From positions 1 through 49,272 of the forward strand of contig JBIPLJ010000031.1 of assembly GCA_044368415.1 (NCBI GenBank): a DNA stretch of 49,272 nucleotides. Reading direction: 5' to 3'. The stretch is from UBA4615 sp044368415. Lineage in GTDB: Bacteria > Pseudomonadota > Gammaproteobacteria > Burkholderiales > Burkholderiaceae_E. A model generated the notes under the pieces. That model saw only the letters and a list, made by a program, of their open reading frames with translations. It was not told where the DNA came from and did no database searches. Of this stretch, positions 32,150 through 40,409 are shown one piece after another; within the stretch, counting starts at the first letter, position 1; every line of letters starts with the position of its first letter. A program made the translations under genes and the position numbers.

Positions 32150-34651
32150 TCAGTAAGGACGGAAGTTGCCGCTCGCGCGCGCCCCCGCGGTCGCGGTCGC
32201 GGGAGCGGTCGCTGTCGTGGCCGCAGCGCGGCGCGGCCGGGCCGCCTCCGGCCCCGCACGACCTCCTCGAGCCGGCTTGGCAGCGGGCTCGGACGTCGCG
32301 AAGAAGGACATCGACTGCTGCAACTGCTCGGCCTGGCCCGAGAGCTCCTCGGAGGTGGCGGCGAGCTCCTCGGAGGCCGAGGCATTCTGCTGGGTGGCCT
32401 TGTTGAGCTGGCTCATCGCCATGCCGATCTGGGAGACGGACTGGCTCTGCTCGGACGATGCAGCGGCGATCTCCTGCACGAGGCCGCTGGTCTTTTGGAT
32501 CGAAGGGACGATCTCCTGCAGCAGGCGACCCGCACGCTCGGCCGTGGAGACAGAATCGGTGGCGAGATCGCCGATCTCTTTGGCGGCCTCCTGGCTGCGC
32601 TCGGCAAGCTTGCGAACCTCGGCGGCGACGACCGCGAAGCCCTTGCCGTGCTCGCCTGCCCGGGCGGCCTCGATGGCGGCGTTCAGTGCGAGCAGGTTGG
32701 TCTGGTAGGCGATGTCGTCGACGATCGAGATCTTCTGGGCGATCTTCTTCATTGCCTGGACGGTGAGCGCGACCGCCTCGCCGCCCTCGCTCCCCTCTTT
32801 GGAAGCCTTCGCGGCCATGCCGTTGGTGACGCGGGCGTTGTCGCTGTTCTGGGTGATCGAGGCCGACATCGCGTCGATCGAGGTGGTGGTCTCCTCGACC
32901 GAGGCGGCCTGCTCGCTCGCCGACTGCGACAGCGACTGCGCGGTCGACGAGACCTGGGCCGAGGCGCTGGTGAGCGCGTCCGCGGCGGCGCGCACCTCGT
33001 CGATGATCTGCGCGAGCTTCTCGCTGCTCTCGTTGGCGTCGTTCTTCAGCCGCTCGAACACGCCCGAGGCCTCGCGGGTGATGCGCTGGCCGAGGTCGCC
33101 GTTGGCCAGACCGCCGAGTACGCGCGCCACGTCGTCGATCACATCCGCCAGTGTCTGGCTGGTGACGTTCGCGTTTCGGCGGACCTCGCCGAATGCACCC
33201 TGATAGTCGCGCTCGATGCGCTGCGACAGGTCGCCCTGGGCGAGCCCGCCGAAGACGCGGCCCACGTCGTCGAATACCGTCGAGGTCGTCTCGAGCATCC
33301 GGTTGATGCCGCCGCAGAGCGCCTGGATCTGGCCGGACTTGCCGTCCATCGGGATGCGTCGACCGAGGTCGCCCTGCTCGGCGGCGACCATCGCGTCCTG
33401 CGACTGCTCGACCGCTGCTTGCAGCATCTGCGCCGCCTTCACCTGTTCGGTCACGTCGGTCGCGTACTTGACGACCTTGTAAGCCTTGCCGTCGGGATCG
33501 AAGATCGGGTTGTAGGTCGCCTGGATCCAGATCTCCCGGCCACCCTTGGCGATGCGCTTGTACTGGCCAGCGTCGAACTCGCCACGGCCGAGCTTGTCCC
33601 AGAACATCCGGTACTCGACGCTTGCGCGGTAGGCCGGTTCGACGAACAGCGAGTGGTGCTGGCCCTTGATCTCGGCGAGCGTGTAGCCGAGTGCGCCGAG
33701 GAAATTGTCGTTGGCGGTCAGGATGCGGCCGTCGAGGGAGAACTCGATGGCGGCCTGTGCGCGGTCGATCGCGCGCAGCCGGCCGGTCATGTCGGCCTCG
33801 GTCTGCTTCGCCGCGGTGATGTCGCTCGCGAACTTGACGACCTTCACCGGCTTGCCGCTTGCGTCGAACACCGGGTTGTAACTCGCCTGGATCCAGATCT
33901 CACGACCGCCCTTGGCGATCCGCTTGTACTGGCCGGCGTCGAACTCGCCGCGGCCGAGCTTGTCCCAGAACGCCCGGTACTCGGGGCTCGAACGGTACTC
34001 GGGCGTGGCGAACAGCGAGTGGTGCTGGCCCTTGATCTCGGCGAGCGTGTAGCCGAGCGCGCTGAGGAAGTTGTCGTTCGCGGTCAGGATCGTGCCCTTG
34101 GTGTCGAACTCGATGACCGCCTGCGAGCGCGAGATCGCCTCGAGCTTGCCCGCGGCATCGGCGCGTTCGCGGGTGAGCTCGGTGATGTCGGTCGCGAACT
34201 TGATGACTTTCACCGGTTTGCCGCTTGCATCGAATACCGGGTTGTAGCTCGCCTGGATCCAGATCTCACGACCGCCCTTGGCGATCCGCTTGTACTGGCC
34301 GGCGTCGAACTCGCCGCGGCCGAGCTTGTCCCAGAACGCCCGGTACTCCGGGCTCGAGCGGTACTCGGGCGTGGCGAACATCGAGTGATGCTGGCCCTTA
34401 ATCTCGGCGAGCGTGTAGCCGAGCGCGCCAAGGAAGTTGTCGTTTGCGTCGAGGATCTGACCCTGCAGGTCGAATTCGATGACCGCCTGCGAGCGGAGGA
34501 TCGCGTCGACCTTGCCCATCAGGTCGGCCATCGCGGGCCCGTTGTTCGCGGGCGCGTTGCTCGCAGGCTGCGGGGCAGAGTGTGCGGAGATGAGTTCGTG
34601 ACGGGTGCCGTTCAGCAGACGGTCGAACCAGGATTGTTTGTTCGTGCTCAT
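32150..34651 (-). CDS. soluble methyl-accepting chemotaxis protein with three PAS units
   Basis: An 833-residue receptor without membrane segments, so a cytoplasmic or membrane-associated energy/redox sensor in the Aer-like sense. Three PAS units of exactly 122 residues (about 45-166, 167-288, 289-410) share blocks such as LGYTLAEIKGQHHS and GEFDAGQYKRIAKGGREIWI. Two HAMP-like or helical connectors follow (410-540). The signalling domain is next, with the hairpin tip KISIVDDIAYQTNLLALNAA and IEAARAGEHGKGFAVVAAEV. An Ala/Pro/Arg-rich linker (about 785-827) ends in NFRPY, which fits the CheR-tethering consensus x-aromatic-x-x-aromatic. No cofactor residue (heme His, flavin motif) can be fixed from sequence alone. 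Confidence 0.93.
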   Translation of the reverse strand: MSTNKQSWFDRLLNGTRHELISAHSAPQPASNAPANNGPAMADLMGKVDAILRSQAVIEFDLQGQILDANDNFLGALGYTLAEIKGQHHSMFATPEYRSSPEYRAFWDKLGRGEFDAGQYKRIAKGGREIWIQASYNPVFDASGKPVKVIKFATDITELTRERADAAGKLEAISRSQAVIEFDTKGTILTANDNFLSALGYTLAEIKGQHHSLFATPEYRSSPEYRAFWDKLGRGEFDAGQYKRIAKGGREIWIQASYNPVFDASGKPVKVVKFASDITAAKQTEADMTGRLRAIDRAQAAIEFSLDGRILTANDNFLGALGYTLAEIKGQHHSLFVEPAYRASVEYRMFWDKLGRGEFDAGQYKRIAKGGREIWIQATYNPIFDPDGKAYKVVKYATDVTEQVKAAQMLQAAVEQSQDAMVAAEQGDLGRRIPMDGKSGQIQALCGGINRMLETTSTVFDDVGRVFGGLAQGDLSQRIERDYQGAFGEVRRNANVTSQTLADVIDDVARVLGGLANGDLGQRITREASGVFERLKNDANESSEKLAQIIDEVRAAADALTSASAQVSSTAQSLSQSASEQAASVEETTTSIDAMSASITQNSDNARVTNGMAAKASKEGSEGGEAVALTVQAMKKIAQKISIVDDIAYQTNLLALNAAIEAARAGEHGKGFAVVAAEVRKLAERSQEAAKEIGDLATDSVSTAERAGRLLQEIVPSIQKTSGLVQEIAAASSEQSQSVSQIGMAMSQLNKATQQNASASEELAATSEELSGQAEQLQQSMSFFATSEPAAKPARGGRAGPEAARPRRAAATTATAPATATAGARASGNFRPY
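33422..34519 (-). repeat. three tandem 366-bp PAS-encoding repeats
   Basis: Three consecutive 366-bp units at 34519-34154, 34153-33788 and 33787-33422 encode nearly the same PAS sequence. Units 1 and 2 are almost identical at DNA level over long runs, e.g. around 34210-34400 versus 33845-34035. Unit 3 is more diverged. They look like recent duplications or gene-conversion partners and are a hazard for assembly. Confidence 0.9.
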
Positions 34652-34740
34652 GGTCAGTGTCCTTCGTGGGAGGCGGGTCGGGTCGGTGTGCGGGGTAAGT
34701 CGGGGGGTAAGGGCCAGACGTCAGTCGTTCGGCGGATGCT

Positions 34741-36870
34741 TCAGGTGCGGATCAGGGCAGCGGCCTCTCGCGTGGCCGGAGCCGTCAGGTTCGTGCGTGG
34801 GTTGCCGGCGCGTGCGTCGGAGGCGGCGAGATCGCCGAGGGCGCCGACGTCGATGATCATTGCCACCTCGCCGTTGCCGAGGATCGTCGAGCCGGACATG
34901 CCGCGCAGGCTGCGGAACATCCGGCCGAGCGGCTTGATGACCGTCTGGTGCTGACCGAGGAGCTGGTCGACGACCACGCCGAAGCGCCGGCCCCCGGCCT
35001 GCAGCACCACGATGCTCGAGCGCTCGGGATGCGGCGATTCCAGCGAGTAGAGCGTGCGCAGCCCGACGATCGGCAGCGGCTGCCCGCGTAGTTCGACCAG
35101 GCCGCGGCCCCGACCGTCGAACGCGTTCGGGCCAATCCGGCTCTCGATCACCTCGACGACCGTATCCAGGGGCATGACGAACCGGCTGGTGCCGACGCCG
35201 ATCAGGAACCCGTCGATGATCGCCAGCGTGAGCGGCAGGCGGATCTCGACGCTCGTGCCCTCGCCCTCGATGCTTCGGATGACAACATGGCCGCGCAGCG
35301 CCTCGATGTTGCGCTTGACCACGTCCATGCCGACGCCGCGACCGGACAAGCTGGTGACCGGCTCGGCCGTCGAGAACCCAGGCTCGAAGATCAGCGCGCA
35401 GATCTCGTCGTCGGACGGCGTGACGCCCTGCTCGACCAGTCCGCGGTCCCAGGCCCGGGCGAGCACCTTGCGGCGGTCGATGCCGCGTCCGTCGTCGGTG
35501 ATGCGGATCAGCACGCTGCCCGATTCGTGGCATGCGGCGAGCACCAGCGTGCCGCCGGCGGGCTTGCCGGTGGCCGCGCGGTCCTCGGGCGACTCCAGCC
35601 CGTGATCCAGCGCGTTGCGCACCAGGTGCATCAGCGGATCGGCGATCTGCTCGACCATGCTCTTGTCGAGTTCGGTATCGCCGCCGACCAGCTCGAGCGA
35701 GACATCCTTGCCGAGTTGTGTCGCGGTGTCCCGCACCACGCGCCGGAAGCGCGCGAAGGTCTCGCCGATCGGCACCATCCGGAGCTGAAGCGTGCCGCTG
35801 CGGATCTCCTCGACGAGGCGACCGATCTGGGCGTTTGCCTCGACCAGCGTGCTCTGACCCGACTGATGGGCGAGCAGCGATGCGCCGGCGCCTGCGATCA
35901 CGAGCTCGCCGAGCAGGTTGATCACCTCGTCGAGTTTGTCGGCCTGCACGCGGATGTTTCGCGCGGTGTCGGCGGCGGGGGCGGCGTCGCGCGGGCGCCC
36001 GTTCGGTGCCGCGGCGCTGCCGCCGGCGTCGCGCGCGGGCCCCTGCGTGTCGCGCACATCACCGGGGGCTGGCACCAGAGCAGCGCTCGCCGTTGGCGTG
36101 GTGTCGGCGAGGGCGGTCACCTCCAGCTCGACCTCGTCGCGAACGAAGGCGAACGCATGCTCGATCGCGGCGCGGCCGACGTCGGTTTCGATCTCGAGGT
36201 CGACCGCCAGGTAGCAGGACTCGGGCTCGAGCCGTTCGAGCATGGGGACGTCCGCGTCGCGGCAATCGGCCAAGACCACACGGCCGGCGCCGGCGAGGTA
36301 GGTCAGGATCGCCAGCGGATCCATGCCGTTGCGGAAAGTGTCCAGGCCGAAGTCGACCGACACGCGCCAATGGCGGGCCGAGGGGGCCGAGCCCGCGACG
36401 AGCGCCGCGGTGGCCGGCGCCGCGATGGCTGCAGCCGCAGTGTCTGCGCTATGTCCGCCGGCGGCCGCGCGCAGCCGCTCGATCAGCGCCTCGCGCGCCT
36501 CGCCGCGGTCGTCCTCGCGGCGTCCGGCAGCAGCGTCGACAAGACCGCGGATCTGATCGTTGCAGCCGAGCAGCAGCGTCGACAGCTCCGGCGTCAGCCG
36601 CAGGTGTCCCTCGCGCAGCCGGTCGAGCAGTGTCTCGACGTGCTGCGTGAACGCGACCACGGCTTCCAGGCCAAACAGCCCGGCCGAGGCCTTGACCGTG
36701 TGTGCGCAGTGAAAGAGTGCGTCGAGCAGGTTGGCATCATCCGGGACGGTCTCGAGCTGCAGCAGCAGCTGCTCGATGCCCGCGATCTGTTCGAGTGCCT
36801 CGCTGACGAACGCGGGCAGCACTTCGGCGAAGAGGCGGGTGTCGGAATCGGTGTCGATGGGACGGCTCAC
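34741..36870 (-). CDS. cheA: chemotaxis sensor histidine kinase
   Basis: Central chemotaxis kinase, 709 residues from the GTG at 36870, which overlaps the stop of the STAS gene (GTGA). HPt domain: LFHCAHTVKASAGLFGLEAV with phospho-accepting His57 (Ala replaces the usual Gly of HTxKGS). A P2-like region is visible at about 165-257 (HWRVSVDFGLDTFRNGMDPL). Dimerisation helices: NIRVQADKLDEVINLLGELV. ATPase: HLVRNALDHGLESPEDR (N box), ITDDGRGIDRRKVL (G1), SLSGRGVGMDVVKRNIEALR (G2) and GEGTSVEIRLPLTLAIIDGF. CheW-like domain to the end (LVELRGQPLPIVGLRTLYSL, VVDQLLGQHQTVIKPLGRMF). Complete and apparently functional. Confidence 0.96.
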   Translation of the reverse strand: MSRPIDTDSDTRLFAEVLPAFVSEALEQIAGIEQLLLQLETVPDDANLLDALFHCAHTVKASAGLFGLEAVVAFTQHVETLLDRLREGHLRLTPELSTLLLGCNDQIRGLVDAAAGRREDDRGEAREALIERLRAAAGGHSADTAAAAIAAPATAALVAGSAPSARHWRVSVDFGLDTFRNGMDPLAILTYLAGAGRVVLADCRDADVPMLERLEPESCYLAVDLEIETDVGRAAIEHAFAFVRDEVELEVTALADTTPTASAALVPAPGDVRDTQGPARDAGGSAAAPNGRPRDAAPAADTARNIRVQADKLDEVINLLGELVIAGAGASLLAHQSGQSTLVEANAQIGRLVEEIRSGTLQLRMVPIGETFARFRRVVRDTATQLGKDVSLELVGGDTELDKSMVEQIADPLMHLVRNALDHGLESPEDRAATGKPAGGTLVLAACHESGSVLIRITDDGRGIDRRKVLARAWDRGLVEQGVTPSDDEICALIFEPGFSTAEPVTSLSGRGVGMDVVKRNIEALRGHVVIRSIEGEGTSVEIRLPLTLAIIDGFLIGVGTSRFVMPLDTVVEVIESRIGPNAFDGRGRGLVELRGQPLPIVGLRTLYSLESPHPERSSIVVLQAGGRRFGVVVDQLLGQHQTVIKPLGRMFRSLRGMSGSTILGNGEVAMIIDVGALGDLAASDARAGNPRTNLTAPATREAAALIRT

Positions 36871-37166
36871 CGGGCGTCTCCGGCGGCGGGTTGCGCGATC
36901 AACGTGTATGCGCCCAAGGTTCGGCAGGCGTCGCGCAGCGCGCCGGAAGGGGCCTGCAGCCGCAGAGGGCGGCCGCGCGAGGCGAGTGAGCGCGACAGCG
37001 CGACGAGCAGCTGCACGCCGGCAGCGTCCACTTCGTCGACCTGAGAGGCGTCGACGAGCTCGTCGGCGTCCTCCGTGTCCAGCCACTCCAGGCAGGCCAG
37101 TTGCAGCGCCGCGACGACGGGCACACACAGTTCGCGGGGAAGTTCGAGGCGTCGGGTCATGGTCAT
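36867..37166 (-). CDS. STAS-domain protein of the che operon
   Basis: A 99-residue single STAS domain (anti-sigma-antagonist fold) between cheY and cheA. MTMTRRLELPRELCVPVVAA opens it, and the core helix-strand is ASQVDEVDAAGVQLLVALSR. The serine phosphorylated in SpoIIAA-like proteins is replaced by Ala in DAAG, so regulation by a serine kinase is unlikely; that is common in chemotaxis-linked STAS proteins. An in-frame ATG two codons in is an alternative start. Its TGA overlaps the cheA GTG. Role in receptor-array function is unknown. Confidence 0.8.
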   Translation of the reverse strand: MTMTRRLELPRELCVPVVAALQLACLEWLDTEDADELVDASQVDEVDAAGVQLLVALSRSLASRGRPLRLQAPSGALRDACRTLGAYTLIAQPAAGDAR

Positions 37167-37175
37167 CTCCGAGCT

Positions 37176-37547
37176 TCAGGCCGGCACGAGCCGCGTGACC
37201 GCATCGATCAGCTGCGGCGGGTTGAACGGCTTGAGGAGCCAGGCCTTCGCGCCCGCGGCCCGGCCCTGTTCCTTCTTCGCGTCCTGCCCCTCAGTGGTCA
37301 GCATGATCACCGGCACGAAGCGGTGCTTCGGATGCGCCTTGACGGCCTTCACGAAGCTGATGCCGTCCATGTTCGGCATGTTCACGTCGCTCACGACCAG
37401 GTGCACCTTCGCCGCCTGGTCGAGGCGCGCGAGGGCGTCGCGGCCGTCGCTCGCCTCGATCACGTCGAATCCGGCACGGGTCAGCGACAACTTGACGACC
37501 GTGCGCAGCGAGCTGCTGTCGTCGACGATCAGAATGGTCTTGGCCAT
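37176..37547 (-). CDS. cheY: chemotaxis response regulator
   Basis: A 123-residue single receiver domain from the ATG at 37547 (MAKTILIVDDSSSLRTVVKL); the open frame upstream is not conserved. Acidic pocket at Asp9-Asp10, phospho-acceptor Asp54 in LVVSDVNMPNMDG, switch Thr in IMLTTEGQD, and conserved Lys in WLLKPFNPPQLID. This is the operon-borne CheY that receives phosphate from CheA, and either drives the flagellar switch or acts as a phosphate sink. No cheZ or flagellar gene is in the window. Confidence 0.95.
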   Translation of the reverse strand: MAKTILIVDDSSSLRTVVKLSLTRAGFDVIEASDGRDALARLDQAAKVHLVVSDVNMPNMDGISFVKAVKAHPKHRFVPVIMLTTEGQDAKKEQGRAAGAKAWLLKPFNPPQLIDAVTRLVPA

Positions 37548-37561
37548 TGGGGGCGCTCCCT

Positions 37562-38617
37562 TCAGAAAAAACTGGCCGTGGCGGGCCGAGGCCTGGCTGC
37601 GCCAGCCTTGCCGCCGGCGTGTGTGTCGCGCTGCTCTTCGGTCGTGTAGCCGGCCTCGAGAAGCGTGCGCCACTCGGCCTGGTCCGGCGCGCGGCCCTGC
37701 GTGATGGACTCGCGCACAAGTGCGTTCGCCTGTTCGATCGATGCGCCGACCTGGGCGGTGATCTGATCGACTCGATCCTGGAACTGGAAGGCGACAAGCA
37801 GCCCTTCGACGAGCTCGCGCACCCGGGACCCGCGCTCGGCGAGCGCGGCGGCGCGTGTATCGAGTCCGCCGATCGTCGCGTCCATCCGCTCGATCACCGA
37901 GGCGATCGTCTGTTCCGAGTCGGCGGTGATGCGGGCCTCCTCGGAGGCGCGATCGGCGGCTTGCGACAGCGCGGCGCGCATCTGCGACTCGAAGGCGTCG
38001 ACACGCTGGACGATGTCGCTGCTGGCGCGGGCCGATTCCACCGACAGGCGTCGCACCTCGACGGCGACGGCCGCGAATCCGCGGCCGGACTCGCCGGCAC
38101 GCGCCGCCTCGACCGCAGCGTTGACCGAGACCAGACCCGTTTGTCGCGACATCCGCAAGACGTCGTCCGACAGGTCTCTCAGCTCGCGCGCGCGATCTGC
38201 TGCCGCGCCGACGGTGTCCAACGCAGCCTCCCGCGAGTTGGCCAGCGAGCGGATCGAGCCGAGCAGCGTCTTCAGTTCGGACTCGGAACGGGCGAGCGCC
38301 GCGATCCGTTCGTCACCGTTGTCGCCATGCCCCGGCGCCATCTCGTCGAGCGTCTCGAGGATGGTGGAGAACCCGGCGAGCAACGAGTCGGTCGCCTCGC
38401 GGGTCTGCCGGCGCACGGTGTCCAGGTGAGTCGCCCACACCGCGCCGGCTTCGTCGAGTCGGGCCAGCAGCGCCGCGTCCCGGTCGGCGAGCGGGCGCGG
38501 CCGATGAGCGGCCGAGGGACGGACCAAGCGCTCGCGCAGCCGGGCGAACAGCGCTGCCCGTGGCCGGGGGACGGCGTGCTCGGCGGTTGCCGAACCGGCG
38601 ATCGATTGGAAGTCCAT
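37562..38617 (-). CDS. MCP-signalling-domain protein, first gene of the che operon
   Basis: A 351-residue soluble protein without membrane segments. A basic N-terminal part (PRAALFARLRERLVRPSAAH) is followed by long coiled-coil helices and a shortened receptor signalling region with the tip-like block RQTGLVSVNAAVEAARAGES, then GRGFAAVAVEVRRLSVESAR. The hairpin is shorter than in a full receptor, and the end VAFQFQDRVDQITAQVGASI resembles the C-terminus of atypical MCPs that sit beside cheY in beta-proteobacteria. It could be an array adaptor or a cytoplasmic receptor. It starts the minus-strand operon, with cheY 14 bp downstream. Confidence 0.85.
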   Translation of the reverse strand: MDFQSIAGSATAEHAVPRPRAALFARLRERLVRPSAAHRPRPLADRDAALLARLDEAGAVWATHLDTVRRQTREATDSLLAGFSTILETLDEMAPGHGDNGDERIAALARSESELKTLLGSIRSLANSREAALDTVGAAADRARELRDLSDDVLRMSRQTGLVSVNAAVEAARAGESGRGFAAVAVEVRRLSVESARASSDIVQRVDAFESQMRAALSQAADRASEEARITADSEQTIASVIERMDATIGGLDTRAAALAERGSRVRELVEGLLVAFQFQDRVDQITAQVGASIEQANALVRESITQGRAPDQAEWRTLLEAGYTTEEQRDTHAGGKAGAARPRPATASFF

Positions 38618-39002
38618 GGCTGCACTTGACCGCCTGCACGATCGATGTGTCCAAGACGGTTGGATTCCTTGGCGTCGAACGGGCGATGAACGGACTGGGA
38701 AGTGCGGGGGGGGGGGGGCTATGTGATGGACACGTGGCCTCGGATGTCACGCCTCCATGGCGGCCTGTGCTGTCCGCTCCGTCCCCCGCTTGGCGCACGC
38801 TGCGCCCAGGGTTGCCCAGGGGCGAACCGGCCGACCGTGCCGATGGGGCCGACGGGTGCTGACGGCTGCGCTCGGCCCGCAGCCGACCTGGCACGACTGG
38901 GCGATCCGCCTCCGGTCGGACGGGTGCGTCCATCCGGACCGCACGTGTGCGCGAGGCCCAGGCGAGGGGTGGTCCACTCCGCGTCTGTCCGGAGCGCCCG
39001 CG
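38618..39002. promoter_or_regulatory. intergenic region between the che operon and the FAD oxidase gene, with a G13 tract
   Basis: This 385-bp divergent spacer must contain the promoters of the che operon (leftward) and the oxidase (rightward). I find no convincing sigma28 or sigma70 pair. Its main feature is a run of 13 G at 38706-38718. No gene is supported, although frames stay open on the plus strand. Confidence 0.5.
38706..38718. repeat. G13 homopolymer
   Basis: Thirteen consecutive G on the plus strand, 88 bp upstream of the che operon's first ATG and 284 bp before the oxidase ATG. Such tracts slip during replication and are also error-prone in sequencing. Confidence 0.95.
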
Positions 39003-40409
39003 ATGCCCCGTCTGAACGACGTCCACTCCGCGCTGAACCCGACCGACGTCGATCGTATCGAGCGCCCTGAATCGGTCGCCGCGCTGCAGGCCCTGGTCCG
39101 TGCCGCGGCGCGCGAGGGGCGCGCGCTCAGCTGTGCCGGGGGACGCCATGCGATGGGTGGGCAGCAGTTCGCCAGCGGCGAGCGCCACATCGACCTGACC
39201 GGCTTGAACGCGGTGCTGGCCGCTGACGCTTCGAAGGGGCTGTTGCGCATCGAGGCGGGAGCCACCTAGCCCCAGGTGATCGCGGCGACTCGGGCGATGC
39301 CGGCTCCCGGTGGCGGCACTTGGGCGATCCGGCAGAAGCAGACCGGGGTCGACGACGTGACCGTCGGCGGCTCGATCTCCGCGAACGCACACGGCCGCGG
39401 ACTGCAGATGGGACCGCTGATCGACGACATCGAAGACCTGACGATGGTCGACGCGCGCGGCGGGCTGGTGCACTGCAGCCGCAGCGAGAACGCCGAACTC
39501 TTCTCGCTCGTCGCGGGCGGCTACGGGCTGTTCGGCATCGTCTGTGCCGCCACCCTGCGGCTGTCGCCGCGACGTCGGGTGCTGCGGCTGGTCGACGTCC
39601 TCGACCTGTCGGACGCAATGAACGCCGTGTGGCGACGGGTGGAGCAGGGCTGTCTTTACGGAGACTTCCAGTTTGTCATCGACCCGCGCGACCCTTCGTT
39701 CCTGCAGCGAGGCGTGTTCGCCTGCTACCGTCCCTTCGACGACCCCGCGGCGCCGCAGACCGACGACACCGCGGCTGACCTGAAGCCGGGCGCCTGGCTC
39801 GAGCTCCTGCGGCTCGCCCACGACGACAAGGCAGCCGCGTTCCGCCTGTACGCGCAGCACTACCTTGGCACGCACGGCAATCGCTACTGGTCCGACTCGA
39901 TGCAGCTGAGCACCTACCTGCCCGGCTATGCCGAATACCTCGCCGCACACGGCGACGCCGGCAGCGCGCCGGCCGTGCGCGAGACGCTGGTGATCGGCGA
40001 GCACTACGTGCCCCGCGACCGGATCGCGGCGTACATGGAGGCGGCTCGCGAGGTGCTTCGATCGAACGGCGTGGAGGTGATCTACGGCACGATCCGATCG
40101 ATCCTGCGCGACACGACGAGCTTCCTGCCCTGGGCGCGGGACGACTACGCGTGCGTGGTCTTCAACCTGCGCACGCCGCACGACGCCGCCGGCCAGAGTC
40201 GCACCGCCGATGCGTTTCGCGGACTGATCGATGCCGCACTCAACCTCGACGGCAGCTTCTTCCTCACCTACCACCGCCACGCGACGCGCGCGCAGCTGCT
40301 GCGGGCGTATCCGCGCCTGCCGCAGTTCCTCGCGCTCACGCGCCGGTACGACCCCGACGAGCGCTTCGTCAGCGACTGGTACAGGCACGTGCTCGCCGTG
40401 CTCGGATGA
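39003..40409 (+). pseudogene. FAD-linked oxidase with an in-frame TAG
   Basis: One continuous frame from the ATG at 39003 (MPRLNDVHSALNPTDVDRIE) to the TGA at 40407, interrupted only by a TAG at 39267-39269. The FAD_binding_4 fold is clear on both sides: LSCAGGRHAMGGQQFASGER before it, and IRQKQTGVDDVTVGGSISAN, AHGRGLQMGPLIDDIEDLTM and FSLVAGGYGLFGIVCAATLR after it. The stop falls in EAGAT-stop-PQVIAATR, where relatives have Trp, so TGG to TAG is the likely event. Apart from that stop the 468-codon reading frame is undamaged, which suggests a recent mutation, suppression or a sequencing error. The gene is coupled to the downstream methyltransferase. Confidence 0.88.

Noticed and set aside
31700..34954. 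A 1084-codon open frame on the plus strand across the chemotaxis genes
   Set aside because: It is antisense to cheW, the MCP and the cheA end, which have unmistakable family motifs. Long antisense frames are expected at this GC content.
34857..35135. Separate small gene inside cheA
   Set aside because: Out-of-frame shadow within the CheW-like domain of CheA.
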